NCBI RefSeq assembly: GCF_021603645.1
Contig: NZ_BQHJ01000001.1
Coordinates: 434,001-498,000, forward strand
Direction: 5' to 3'
Origin: Pseudomonas pseudonitroreducens
GTDB taxonomy: Bacteria > Pseudomonadota > Gammaproteobacteria > Pseudomonadales > Pseudomonadaceae
DNA: 64,000 bases
Of this stretch, positions 7,951-15,730 are shown piece by piece (the first letter of the stretch is position 1; each line of letters begins with the position of its first letter). The position numbers and the translations under genes were made by a program. The notes under the pieces are model-generated. The model saw nothing but the letters and a program-made list of their open reading frames with translations, made no database searches and was not told where the DNA came from.

Positions 7951-10491
7951 ATGCCTATTGCACATAATCTTTCAAAGATATTTACTCAGACACTTGAGCA
8001 AGCTGTAGATGGTGTTGTTGTTATTGATACTGAGAACAATGTTGTTCTTTTTAATCGTGCGGCGGAAACTCTGTGGGGTTATAGCAGGGATGAAGTGCTA
8101 GGGCGTAATGTGAAGATGCTCGTTCCTTTAGGGATGCAATCTGATCACGATGATTACATAAATGAAAATCGTCGGACGGGTGTCAATAAAATTGTTGGCA
8201 GTACGCGAGAAGTCCCGATTCATAGAAAGGATGGCTCTCAGCGTTGGGGAGCTATGTCGATCTCTCGCGTCGAAAGTGAAGGTCTGGTTGTTTATACTGC
8301 TTTTGTGAAAGATGTTACTGATAGGCGTAAAGAGCGTCAACGCACCAAGCTACTATCAATGGTTGCGAATGAGACGGACAATGCAATTGTTATTACCGAT
8401 CATGAATGGAAGATTGTCTTTGTAAATAAAGGGTTTGAGCGTATTTTTGGTTATTCATCTGACGAGGTTGATGGCTTAAGGCCTGCTGCTCTGATAGTAC
8501 CGCATTTGAGTGAGGCGAGAATTGAGGAGGTCCACTCTAGGTTGAAGGCCGGGTTGTCTTTTAAAGTTGAGGAGTTGACGCGTCTTAAAAGTGGTGAGCG
8601 TATATGGTCGAATATTGCAATTAGTCCTATCTTGAGTGCTGGTGGCGAGCTTGTTAATACTGTCACTGTGCTTGCTGATGTGACGGGGTCAAAGATACAC
8701 GAGGTTATTCAAAGTGCTATACTGGATGCCATGGTGCGGGAGAATCCTCTAGAGGAGGTAATGGATCTGGTATGTAGGGAAATTGAATTGGTTGAGCCTG
8801 ATATAAAGATAGCTGTTATACAGGTTGATGAGGATGGGGTCATGCATCCGCTGGCGGCCCCGAGTCTGCCGGTTGAGTATGCAAGGCTGTTAGAGGGGAT
8901 GCAGGTAAAGAATTGTGTCGGTTCTTCCAGCAAGGCTGCTTACTATGGTGAGTCTATTGTTACGAAAGATATTGAGCAAGATCCAATATGGGATGGCTTG
9001 TCAGAAGACTTTTTGAGGTTGGGGATTAAAAGCTCTTGGTCTACGCCTGTCAAGAATACAAAGGGAAATGTTATTGGTGTACTTGTTTTTTATTACTCAG
9101 TGCGTCGGGTTCCTTCAGGTCTTCATAAAATGATGATGGAGGTTGCTTCGCCGCTTTGTGCTCTTGCGATGGAGCGTGAAGAGGATAGGGAGAACATACG
9201 ACAGTTAGCGTTTTATGATAGCCTTACCGAACTCCCCAATCGCAGTCTATTGCACGCTAAAGCAGACCATGCTTTGGTTGATGCAAGGAGATCAAGAAGC
9301 TCAATGTCGGTCCTGTTTATAGATTTGGATCGGTTCAAGCAAGTTAACGATTCGCTTGGGCACCCTGCGGGTGACGTGTTGCTTAGGGCTATTGCTGAAA
9401 GATTATTATGCAATCGCCGAGCGTCTGATATCGTAGGGCGGCTGTCTGGAGATGAATTCGTTGTGGCTCTACCAAACTGTGGTAGTGAACATGTTACTGA
9501 GATTGTTGAGGAAATAAAGAAGTCTATATCAAGGCCGATTAGTATTGGTGGGGTTGTTTTGTCGCCGTCCGCCAGCATAGGGATTAGTGTGTATCCGCAA
9601 GACGGTCATGATATGGCGACTTTGATACATCGTGCTGATATGGCCATGTATCAAGCAAAAGGAAGCGGGAGAGGTAGGTTTAGTTTCTTTAGTCCTGAAC
9701 TGAATCAATTGGCTCTAGAAAGGCAGGAGTTGGAAAGTGCATTGCGGTTGGCAATAGATGGCGGTGAGCTTAAGTTGCACTATCAGCCGCAAATTAATGT
9801 GGGTGACGGGACGCTCTATGGTGTTGAAGCTTTGGCTAGGTGGCGGCACTCAAAGTTTGGAGAAGTTTCTCCTTCGAGGTTTATTCCTCTTGCTGAAGAG
9901 TGTGGCCTGATAGGGGACTTAGGTGCTTGGGCTGTAAGGGAAGCTTGTCGTCAGCTTGCAAGCTGGAGGCGAAAAGGGCTGAAAATACCTGCCGTTTCTG
10001 TGAATTTGTCGCCAAGTAATTTTCATAATTTAGATCTTGGTGGGATGATACTGAGGACTCTATCGCAGCATGATTTAAAGGTTGGCGATTTGACTTTGGA
10101 GCTAACGGAAAGTGTTTTGCTTGATACGAATCCTAATACTATGAAGGTGTTGGGTGATGTCAGCTCAAAAGGGATTAAGTTGGCGATGGATGATTTTGGT
10201 GCGGGCTACTCTAGTTTAAGCTATCTTAGGAAGCTTCCGATTCAAGAGGTAAAGCTAGATAAGAGTTTTGTTCTTGAATTGGAAACAGATGAGACAAGTA
10301 GAGCACTTAGTGAGGCTGTGCTTAGGATAGGTGATAGTTTGTGTTTAAAAGTTGTCGCTGAAGGCGTTGAAGAGCTGGGGCAATACAAGGTTCTCAAGGA
10401 GCAGGGTTATCATGTTGCTCAAGGGTACTTTCTTTCAAAGCCGCTTGCTCCCAGAGAATTAGAAGAATGGGTTTCCAATCTCTGTAACTAA
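7951..10491 (+). CDS. DosP/FixL-like heme-PAS, GAF, GGDEF and EAL protein (putative oxygen-sensing c-di-GMP enzyme)
   Basis: An 846-residue cytoplasmic protein with the layout of E. coli DosP: PAS (about 8-125), PAS (about 135-255), a GAF-like region (about 260-405), GGDEF (about 420-590) and EAL (about 595-845). The first PAS keeps FixL's heme ligand and oxygen-contacting Arg: His66 in SDHDDY and Arg86 in VGSTREV, with the same 20-residue spacing. DosP's Met95 position is Ser. The cyclase motif is SGDEF with an upstream RASD inhibitory site. EAL residues are intact (VEALARW, NLSP, ELTES, DDFGAGYSSL, KLDKSF, AEGVE, QGYFLSKP). No good ribosome-binding site precedes the ATG. First gene of the inserted cluster. 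Net phosphodiesterase activity is likely but inferred. Confidence 0.88.
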   Translation: MPIAHNLSKIFTQTLEQAVDGVVVIDTENNVVLFNRAAETLWGYSRDEVLGRNVKMLVPLGMQSDHDDYINENRRTGVNKIVGSTREVPIHRKDGSQRWGAMSISRVESEGLVVYTAFVKDVTDRRKERQRTKLLSMVANETDNAIVITDHEWKIVFVNKGFERIFGYSSDEVDGLRPAALIVPHLSEARIEEVHSRLKAGLSFKVEELTRLKSGERIWSNIAISPILSAGGELVNTVTVLADVTGSKIHEVIQSAILDAMVRENPLEEVMDLVCREIELVEPDIKIAVIQVDEDGVMHPLAAPSLPVEYARLLEGMQVKNCVGSSSKAAYYGESIVTKDIEQDPIWDGLSEDFLRLGIKSSWSTPVKNTKGNVIGVLVFYYSVRRVPSGLHKMMMEVASPLCALAMEREEDRENIRQLAFYDSLTELPNRSLLHAKADHALVDARRSRSSMSVLFIDLDRFKQVNDSLGHPAGDVLLRAIAERLLCNRRASDIVGRLSGDEFVVALPNCGSEHVTEIVEEIKKSISRPISIGGVVLSPSASIGISVYPQDGHDMATLIHRADMAMYQAKGSGRGRFSFFSPELNQLALERQELESALRLAIDGGELKLHYQPQINVGDGTLYGVEALARWRHSKFGEVSPSRFIPLAEECGLIGDLGAWAVREACRQLASWRRKGLKIPAVSVNLSPSNFHNLDLGGMILRTLSQHDLKVGDLTLELTESVLLDTNPNTMKVLGDVSSKGIKLAMDDFGAGYSSLSYLRKLPIQEVKLDKSFVLELETDETSRALSEAVLRIGDSLCLKVVAEGVEELGQYKVLKEQGYHVAQGYFLSKPLAPRELEEWVSNLCN

Positions 10492-10515
10492 TTTAGTTTT
10501 CACGTGGGTGATGAT

Positions 10516-11838
10516 ATGTTTTTCAAGGGTAAGGATTTAAAAGAAAAGCTTGAGGAAGTTAGTGAAAAGCTTTTTTCGTTGGAGCAGGTTAGGAAAAGTC
10601 TTGATGATGAAATGTTAGTGCTTCGATTGGGTTCTCAAGGTGTTATTATAGAGGGTAATGGTAATTTTTTACGTGAAATGATGTATTCGGCTGAAAAATT
10701 GGCTGGGAGGCCAATTTTTGACTTGGTTCCAGATTTTGCTCGGAATACAGATCATTTTAACCGCATGAAGAATGCTGTTCAGTCTGGGAAGCATTGGGTT
10801 GGTGCTCTTCAAGCTTGTAGGGGGAATGGGGAGGAGGCATGGTTGCGTGTGATTATTCAGCCAATTAGAAGCTCAACGGGGGTGCTTTCTCATCTCTCAG
10901 TGTATGCCACTGACCTTACCCGAACTATCGAGGAGTCCTGTGAGCATGAGAATTTGATTGGGGCTTTGCAACGTTCAACTGCAGTTATTGAATTTGATCT
11001 AGATGGTATGGTTTTAACTGCAAATGATAGATTTTTAAGTGCAATGGGTTACAGCTCAGAGCAAATAAAAGGAAAGCACCACAGGATTTTCTGTGAGCCT
11101 GCAGAGTCATCCTCTAAAGAATATGAGGGTTTTTGGGAGAGGCTCCGAAGGGGAGAGTTTTTGGCGGGTCGCTTTAAGCGTATAGATAGCTATGGTCGGG
11201 TTGTGTGGCTGGAAGCCTCGTATAGTCCAGTTTCGGACTCTTATAAAAGACTATATAAGGTGGTTAAGTTTGCAACTGTCATTACTGAGCAAGTTAACCG
11301 CGAGCAGGCAGTGTCTGAGGCGGCTGATATAGCTTATGGTACTTCGAGGAATACTGATGAAAGTGCACGGCGTGGTAGCGGAGTGGTTCAGGATACAATG
11401 AGGGTAATGCAGGAGTTGGCTGCTCAAATGGAAGCGGCTGTAGAGGGTATTCGTGCACTAGATCAACAGTCTCAATTGGTTGGTGGGATTGTAAAAAGTA
11501 TTGGGGGGATTGCTGATCAGACTAATTTGCTTGCACTCAATGCTGCGATTGAAGCGGCAAGGGCTGGTGAGCAGGGACGGGGGTTTGCTGTAGTTGCTGA
11601 TGAGGTAAGACAGCTTGCATCCAGAACTACGAAGGCGACGAAAGAAATTGTCGATGTGGTTTCTAAAAACCAAAAAATGGCGGAAGAGGCTGTTCGAATC
11701 ATAGAGCAGGGTAAAATGCATGCGGTACAAGGTCTTGAGCTTTCTGCTGAGGCAGGAAATGTTATATGTGAAATTCAGGAGGGGGCTCAACAAGTGGTTG
11801 AGGCGGTAGAGCGTTTTGCTAATAGGTTGGGTAACTGA
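10516..11838 (+). CDS. Soluble PAS-PAS chemoreceptor-like signalling protein, BdlA/Aer type
   Basis: A protein of about 440 residues without membrane segments. A short coiled-coil start ([17 protein letters not shown]) leads into two PAS domains; the second, with [14 protein letters not shown] and KGKHHRIFC, resembles PAS domains of BdlA, the P. aeruginosa biofilm-dispersal receptor. The C-terminal MCP signalling hairpin is complete, with the conserved tip [20 protein letters not shown] and [12 protein letters not shown], so it could contact CheA/CheW. ATG 10516 is chosen; GTG 10504 is an alternative only 12 bases after the stop of the preceding gene. The tight spacing implies joint expression with the c-di-GMP enzyme, echoing BdlA's known functional link to c-di-GMP phosphodiesterases. 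Confidence 0.85.
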   Translation: MFFKGKDLKEKLEEVSEKLFSLEQVRKSLDDEMLVLRLGSQGVIIEGNGNFLREMMYSAEKLAGRPIFDLVPDFARNTDHFNRMKNAVQSGKHWVGALQACRGNGEEAWLRVIIQPIRSSTGVLSHLSVYATDLTRTIEESCEHENLIGALQRSTAVIEFDLDGMVLTANDRFLSAMGYSSEQIKGKHHRIFCEPAESSSKEYEGFWERLRRGEFLAGRFKRIDSYGRVVWLEASYSPVSDSYKRLYKVVKFATVITEQVNREQAVSEAADIAYGTSRNTDESARRGSGVVQDTMRVMQELAAQMEAAVEGIRALDQQSQLVGGIVKSIGGIADQTNLLALNAAIEAARAGEQGRGFAVVADEVRQLASRTTKATKEIVDVVSKNQKMAEEAVRIIEQGKMHAVQGLELSAEAGNVICEIQEGAQQVVEAVERFANRLGN

Positions 11839-11916
11839 TTGGTCTTGTGAGTTTGTGTTTTGCTGATGTCAATGGCTTGTGATTTTTTGTGTGTTGTTCC
11901 TTCGCCCGGAGGTGCT

Positions 11917-13281
11917 ATGGACAGAATGAGTTGGGATAAGTTGTTGAATACTACTCGATTAGGTGGACGCCCCCCGAAGTCGGAACTTGGTCGTTCCCCC
12001 TTCCATTCGGACCACGATAAAGTCATTTTCTCAGGTGCGTTCAGACGCCTTGCAAGAAAGACTCAGGTACATCCTCTGGCGACCAATGACCATGTGCATA
12101 ATCGCCTGACCCATAGTTTGGAGGTGGCTTGTGTAGGTAGGACGCTCGGAGTCCGAGTTGGGCAGGAGCTTTTGAAGGAAAAGCTAATACCTGATTACTA
12201 TTCAGCTTCTGATATTGGCGATATCGTACAAACGGCATGTCTCGCTCACGATATTGGTAACCCGCCTTTTGGACACACTGGTGAAGAGGCAATACGTCAT
12301 TGGTTCACTAATGACGTAGGTGCGAAGATGATTGAGTGCTTGCCTTTCAATGAGGCTACTGACTTTCGTAGATTTGAAGGGAACGCCCAAGGGTTCCGAG
12401 TGTTAACAACTTCAGAGTATCATCCGTATGATGGGGGTATGCGTCTAACTTATGCATCGTTGGGGGCTTTTATAAAGTATCCATGGATGGCAGGTGATGC
12501 AGTTAATCAGTTGCGACCTGTTAAAAATAAATATGGTGTTTACTGCTCGGAACTTGGTTTTTTCGATGAGGTGGCGGATGCGACGGGGCTGTTAAAGCTT
12601 GGTAATGGCTGGCGTTGCCGCCATCCATTAGCTAACTTGATGGAGATTTCAGATGACTTTTGCTACGCCATCCTTGATCTGGAGGATGGTGTGGAGATGG
12701 GTATTCTCGAATGGGATAAGGTTTTTGATATTTTGTGCCTCGTTCTCGGTGAGCAACAACGGGACCAGTTGGCAAAAGAAACTCAAGGCATGAAGCTAGG
12801 GCGTAGATTATCTATGGCTCGCGGTAAGGTTATCTCTGCATTCGTAGATGCAGGGGTGGCTGCTTTTATGAGTAATTATGATGAAATTATGGCTGGGAAG
12901 GCTCTTGGTATATTTGAACTGTGTAGTAGTAATGTGCGTGATTGCGTAAACTCTGCCAAAATTCTTGCACGCGAGGAAATTTTCCAACATCCGCGTAAAG
13001 TTGAGCTTGAAATAGGGGCTTATAGCACGATATCAACGTTGTTGCAAGTTAGCTGTTCGGCTGCTCTAAGTTTTGCTAGGAATGGCGGAGTCGCTGATTC
13101 AAAGACCAAGCGAGTAGTCGATTTAATGGGACTTGACTTGGTTGCTATAAACGCTCGCGAAAATGTTTCAAAGGACTACTCCGCGATTATGCAGGTTCTG
13201 GACTACGTGAGTGGCATGACTGATAACTACGCCGTGCATTTGGCTCGACAGTTTAGTGGTATGGGCGGTGAGCGAATTTAG
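11917..13281 (+). CDS. dgt: Full-length dGTPase-like HD protein carried by the insertion
   Basis: A 454-residue homologue of the very gene the insertion interrupts. HD-domain residues are present: His66 in NRLTHSLEV, His111-Asp112 in [15 protein letters not shown], and the downstream Asp in EISDDFCYAILDLEDG. Such enzymes hydrolyse dGTP to deoxyguanosine and triphosphate. By eye it shares a little under half its residues with the native protein over its full length. The start is ATG 11917, with GGAGGT 5 bases ahead; the frame extends to 11860 without a better site. Its own Ser-Glu-Leu codons at the position matching the insertion site are TCG-GAA-CTT rather than AGC-GAG-CTG. It probably supplies the activity lost by disruption; a defence role through dNTP depletion is an alternative. 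Confidence 0.9.
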   Translation: MDRMSWDKLLNTTRLGGRPPKSELGRSPFHSDHDKVIFSGAFRRLARKTQVHPLATNDHVHNRLTHSLEVACVGRTLGVRVGQELLKEKLIPDYYSASDIGDIVQTACLAHDIGNPPFGHTGEEAIRHWFTNDVGAKMIECLPFNEATDFRRFEGNAQGFRVLTTSEYHPYDGGMRLTYASLGAFIKYPWMAGDAVNQLRPVKNKYGVYCSELGFFDEVADATGLLKLGNGWRCRHPLANLMEISDDFCYAILDLEDGVEMGILEWDKVFDILCLVLGEQQRDQLAKETQGMKLGRRLSMARGKVISAFVDAGVAAFMSNYDEIMAGKALGIFELCSSNVRDCVNSAKILAREEIFQHPRKVELEIGAYSTISTLLQVSCSAALSFARNGGVADSKTKRVVDLMGLDLVAINARENVSKDYSAIMQVLDYVSGMTDNYAVHLARQFSGMGGERI

Positions 13282-13390
13282 GTGGATTGGCTCTCGCCAA
13301 TGGTGGTATGTTCAAGTTCAGCAAAGCCCTCCTTATTCTTTTTTTGATTATCAAATTTAATTCTCATGCCAAAATAGTTGCACTTATAAC

Positions 13391-13432
13391 TTTTTGGCTG
13401 TTGATTTTCAAAAAATATCATTTTTGGCTGTT
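13391..13432 (-). repeat. Two 12-bp direct repeats (AACAGCCAAAAA on minus strand) near the right end
   Basis: TTTTTGGCTGTT occurs at 13391-13402 and again at 13421-13432, exactly 30 bases apart, within 55 bases of the right boundary. Spaced short repeats at an element end are typical of transposase end-binding sites (Tn7-like) or integrase arm sites. The left end has only a degenerate ACACAACCA match. Confidence 0.6.
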
Positions 13433-13436
13433 TACT
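13409..13436 (-). repeat. Right imperfect terminal inverted repeat of the dgt insertion
   Basis: Partner of the left-end segment at 7650-7677; on the minus strand, 18 of 28 ungapped positions match at equal distance from the boundaries. It overlaps the outer 12-bp direct repeat. Confidence 0.45.
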
Positions 13437-13443
13437 ATAGCCA

Positions 13444-13452
13444 CAGCTCGCT
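13444..13452. repeat. Right copy of the 9-bp direct repeat flanking the insertion
   Basis: CAGCTCGCT, identical to 7634-7642. It marks the junction between inserted DNA and the 5' part of native dgt. Confidence 0.9.
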
Positions 13453-14067
13453 GCGGTAGCAGCCGAACTTGTGCTTCTTGTAGCCCAGCGAGTCGGCGTG
13501 CCGCGCCGTCCAGGGATACTTCAGGTAGGTGCCAAGGGTGGCGTAGGTCAGCCGCGTGCCGCCGTCGAACTGGTGGTATTCCAGTTGAGTGAGAACGCGA
13601 AAGCCCTGGGCGTTGCCTTCGAAATGCAGGAAGTCCGAGCTTTCCACTTCGCTCATGCCATCCAGCCAGCCGCGTCCGGCGGCCTGTTGGAACCAGTGGC
13701 GGATGGCGTCCTCGCCGGAGTGGCCGAAGGGCGGGTTGCCGATGTCGTGGGCCAGGCATGCGGACTGCACGATCACGCCCATGTCCGCCGGATCGCACCA
13801 TTCCGGGAGGCGGTCGCGAATGATCTCGCCGACGCGCATGCCAAGCGAGCGGCCGACACAGCCGACCTCCAGCGAGTGGGTCAGGCGGGTATGGATATGG
13901 TCATTGCTCGACACCGGGTGCACCTGGGTCTTGCGTCCCAGACGGCGGAAGGCCCCGGAAAAGATGATGCGGTCGTGGTCCTTGTGGAAGGCGCTGCGGC
14001 CGAGTTCGGCGCTGCTATGCACCGGTTTGCCGAGGCGCTCCCGGGGGAGCAGGGTGTGCCAATCCAT
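13444..14067 (-). pseudogene. dgt: 5' fragment of native dgt (dGTPase-like), interrupted by insertion
   Basis: Encodes residues 1-208 of the resident dGTPase-like protein from [13 protein letters not shown] to CYRSEL. After the junction the frame reads only Trp-Leu and a stop at 13435, giving a 210-residue product. It retains His64, His107 and Asp108 of the HD site but lacks the distal Asp and the C-terminal half, so it should be inactive. ATG 14067 is chosen over the upstream ATG 14100 because homologues start MDWHTLL. The rest of the gene is at 6926-7642. High G+C here contrasts with the AT-rich insert. Confidence 0.95.
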
Positions 14068-14136
14068 TCTACGTTCCGCGATCGAGAGAGTTACCGGCAA
14101 CGCTAGCTGTTCGCGCCGGCAATCTCAATCGCGGCG

Positions 14137-15312
14137 CTAGAGGCCTTCGGCGTCGATGTCGATGAGCAGAAGTCGTCGACCCTGGTCGATGAACTGGCCG
14201 GCGGTCATGCAGTACTGGTTGGTGGTGGCGTCGCGGTAGGTGTTGGAGAGTGTCAGGCGGCGCTCTTCCCAGCCCTCGGCGAGCAACTGGTAGAAGTAGG
14301 GGCGCCACGACCAGTTGTGCCCCAGATAGCGTCGGTTCTCCTTCCAGAACAGGCCGTTCCATTCCAGGTTCGGCGACGTCTGGGTGCCGTGGCGGTCGCA
14401 CTGGTAGATGCGCAGCAGGCGGCTGAAGGATTCCGGTGCCGGTGGCAGGCTGCTGAGCATGGCGCCGCCTTCGGCCCAGGGGCGCAGCATGTTCATCAGT
14501 TCGGCGAGTTGCTGGCGTAACTGGATGAGGTTGGCGCGCTCCTGCAGCTTGCGATGCACGTAGTGATCGCGGCGCTGCGCGAAGGCGTCGCGGAACGCAT
14601 CGCTGGCGGGGAAGTCCAGCGCCGGTTTGGCGAACAGGTAGCCTTGCACGTAGCGTGCGCCGCACTCCAGGGCAAAGTCCATTTCCTCTTCGGTTTCCAC
14701 GCCTTCGGCAATGATCCAGCAGCCGGTCTTCTCGGCCATCTGCGCCAGGGCTTTCACCACTTCGCCGCTGGGGCCGCCGCGGGCGGCTTCCTGGAACAGG
14801 CGCATGTCCAGCTTGAGGATGTCCGGCTGCAGCGCCAGCACGCGGTCCAGCTGCGAGTAGCCGGCACCGAAGTCGTCGATGGCGATGCGTGCACCGGCAT
14901 CGCGGTAGCGCGCCACCACTTCCGGCAGGCGCTGGTGGGCGCCGCCCAGTTCGGTGATCTCGAAGACCACACGCTCCGGAGGTACGCCTTGCTGCTGTAG
15001 CTGCTTGAGGCTGGGCAGCGGTTGATTGGGGCGCAGGCGGCTGATCCAGCGTGGAGAGATGTTCAGGCTGAGGAACCAGTCCTTGGGGGCCTCATGGATG
15101 CGGGCGAGGGCGGCATCGCGGATCTGGCGGTCGAGGCGGCGCAGTTCGGCCAGGCCGACTCGCGGGTTGAAGAACAGTGGGCCGACCGAGTGCAGGTCGC
15201 CGTTGTCCTGGCGCAGCCGGCCCAGTGCTTCGACGCCAGCGATCAGGCCGGTCGCGGTGTCGATGAAGGGCTGGAAGCAGGCGATGGGTTGCCCGTCGAT
15301 CAAGGGACACAT
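14137..15312 (-). CDS. EAL-domain c-di-GMP phosphodiesterase with C-terminal sensor-like region
   Basis: A 391-residue cytoplasmic protein that begins directly with an EAL domain (residues about 5-245): Glu28-Ala-Leu in GVEAL, then NISPRW, EITELGG, IDDFGAGYS, LKLDM, IAEGVE and VQGYLFAKP. All metal- and substrate-contacting residues look intact, so hydrolysis of c-di-GMP to pGpG is likely. The C-terminal 130 residues (WNGLFWKENRRYLG, LSNTYRDATTNQYC) resemble a small PDC-like ligand-binding domain, an unusual order because sensors normally precede EAL. It lies just upstream of the broken dgt on the same strand and could be co-transcribed with other minus-strand genes only weakly, given the gaps. 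Confidence 0.85.
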   Translation of the reverse strand: MCPLIDGQPIACFQPFIDTATGLIAGVEALGRLRQDNGDLHSVGPLFFNPRVGLAELRRLDRQIRDAALARIHEAPKDWFLSLNISPRWISRLRPNQPLPSLKQLQQQGVPPERVVFEITELGGAHQRLPEVVARYRDAGARIAIDDFGAGYSQLDRVLALQPDILKLDMRLFQEAARGGPSGEVVKALAQMAEKTGCWIIAEGVETEEEMDFALECGARYVQGYLFAKPALDFPASDAFRDAFAQRRDHYVHRKLQERANLIQLRQQLAELMNMLRPWAEGGAMLSSLPPAPESFSRLLRIYQCDRHGTQTSPNLEWNGLFWKENRRYLGHNWSWRPYFYQLLAEGWEERRLTLSNTYRDATTNQYCMTAGQFIDQGRRLLLIDIDAEGL

Positions 15313-15385
15313 CCTTAGTGGCGTGACAGGAAAGCGCTGGAGCGCAGCTCACTGTCACTTTGCAAGAATGTGGCCAGTCTAGACC

Positions 15386-15730
15386 TCAGAGAGGTGTCGA
15401 GGGCGCGGGCGGGTCCTTGGGCTCGGGTTTGCTGCGCATTTGCAGGATCAGCGGTGCGAGGGCGATGCCGACACGCAGCAGGCGTACCCAGCGGCGTTTG
15501 CGGCCGAGCAGCAATGCCAGTGCGGCTGCTCCGCCAGCGCCCCAGAGCGGAGTGCTGCCGCTCAGGCCGCTGCGCAGGTTCTGGCCGAGGCTGCGCGCCT
15601 GTTTCAAGGGCTGCAACAGCAGTTCGCCTTCCTGGCGGATTTGCTGGCGCTGCATTTCCAGGCGCAGGCGGATGATGGCCTTGCGCAGTTCTGCACGGCT
15701 GAGGTTGCGGGCGTCCGGCATTTCGCTCAT
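15386..15730 (-). CDS. YqjK-like small membrane-associated protein
   Basis: A 114-residue protein, third gene of a yqjD-yqjE-yqjK-type operon. The N-terminal half is charged and helical (LSRAELRKAIIRLRLEMQRQQIRQEGELL); the C-terminal half has a short hydrophobic stretch around GAGGAAALALLLG and another near LLRVGIALAPLILQ. Its ATG overlaps the stop of the preceding gene (ATGA), indicating translational coupling. Function is unknown; the operon is linked in enterobacteria to stress and stationary phase. Confidence 0.65.
   Translation of the reverse strand: MSEMPDARNLSRAELRKAIIRLRLEMQRQQIRQEGELLLQPLKQARSLGQNLRSGLSGSTPLWGAGGAAALALLLGRKRRWVRLLRVGIALAPLILQMRSKPEPKDPPAPSTPL

Larger units (their letters stand above)
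7643..13443. mobile_element. AT-rich 5.8-kb insertion in dgt carrying its own dgt
   Basis: The boundaries follow from the broken dgt gene: removing 7643-13443 plus one copy of the 9-bp repeat restores an intact 443-codon dgt. The insert is clearly richer in A and T than its neighbours and uses different codons, a sign of transfer. It carries one plus-strand gene cluster: a heme-PAS GGDEF-EAL protein, a PAS-PAS-MCP protein and a complete dGTPase gene. About 308 bases of noncoding DNA lie at the left end and 162 at the right. I found no transposase, integrase, recombinase, resolvase or reverse transcriptase on either strand, so it would have to be moved in trans or is a degraded remnant. Weak inverted similarity of the ends is listed separately. 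Confidence 0.9.

Noticed and set aside
7747-7965. A 72-codon minus-strand frame at the left end of the dgt insertion, considered as a recombinase or antitoxin remnant
   Set aside because: No catalytic pattern, no helix-turn-helix and no ribosome-binding site.
7951-10491. SGDEF considered a dead cyclase motif
   Set aside because: Ser at the first position is found in active cyclases; inactivity cannot be inferred from it.
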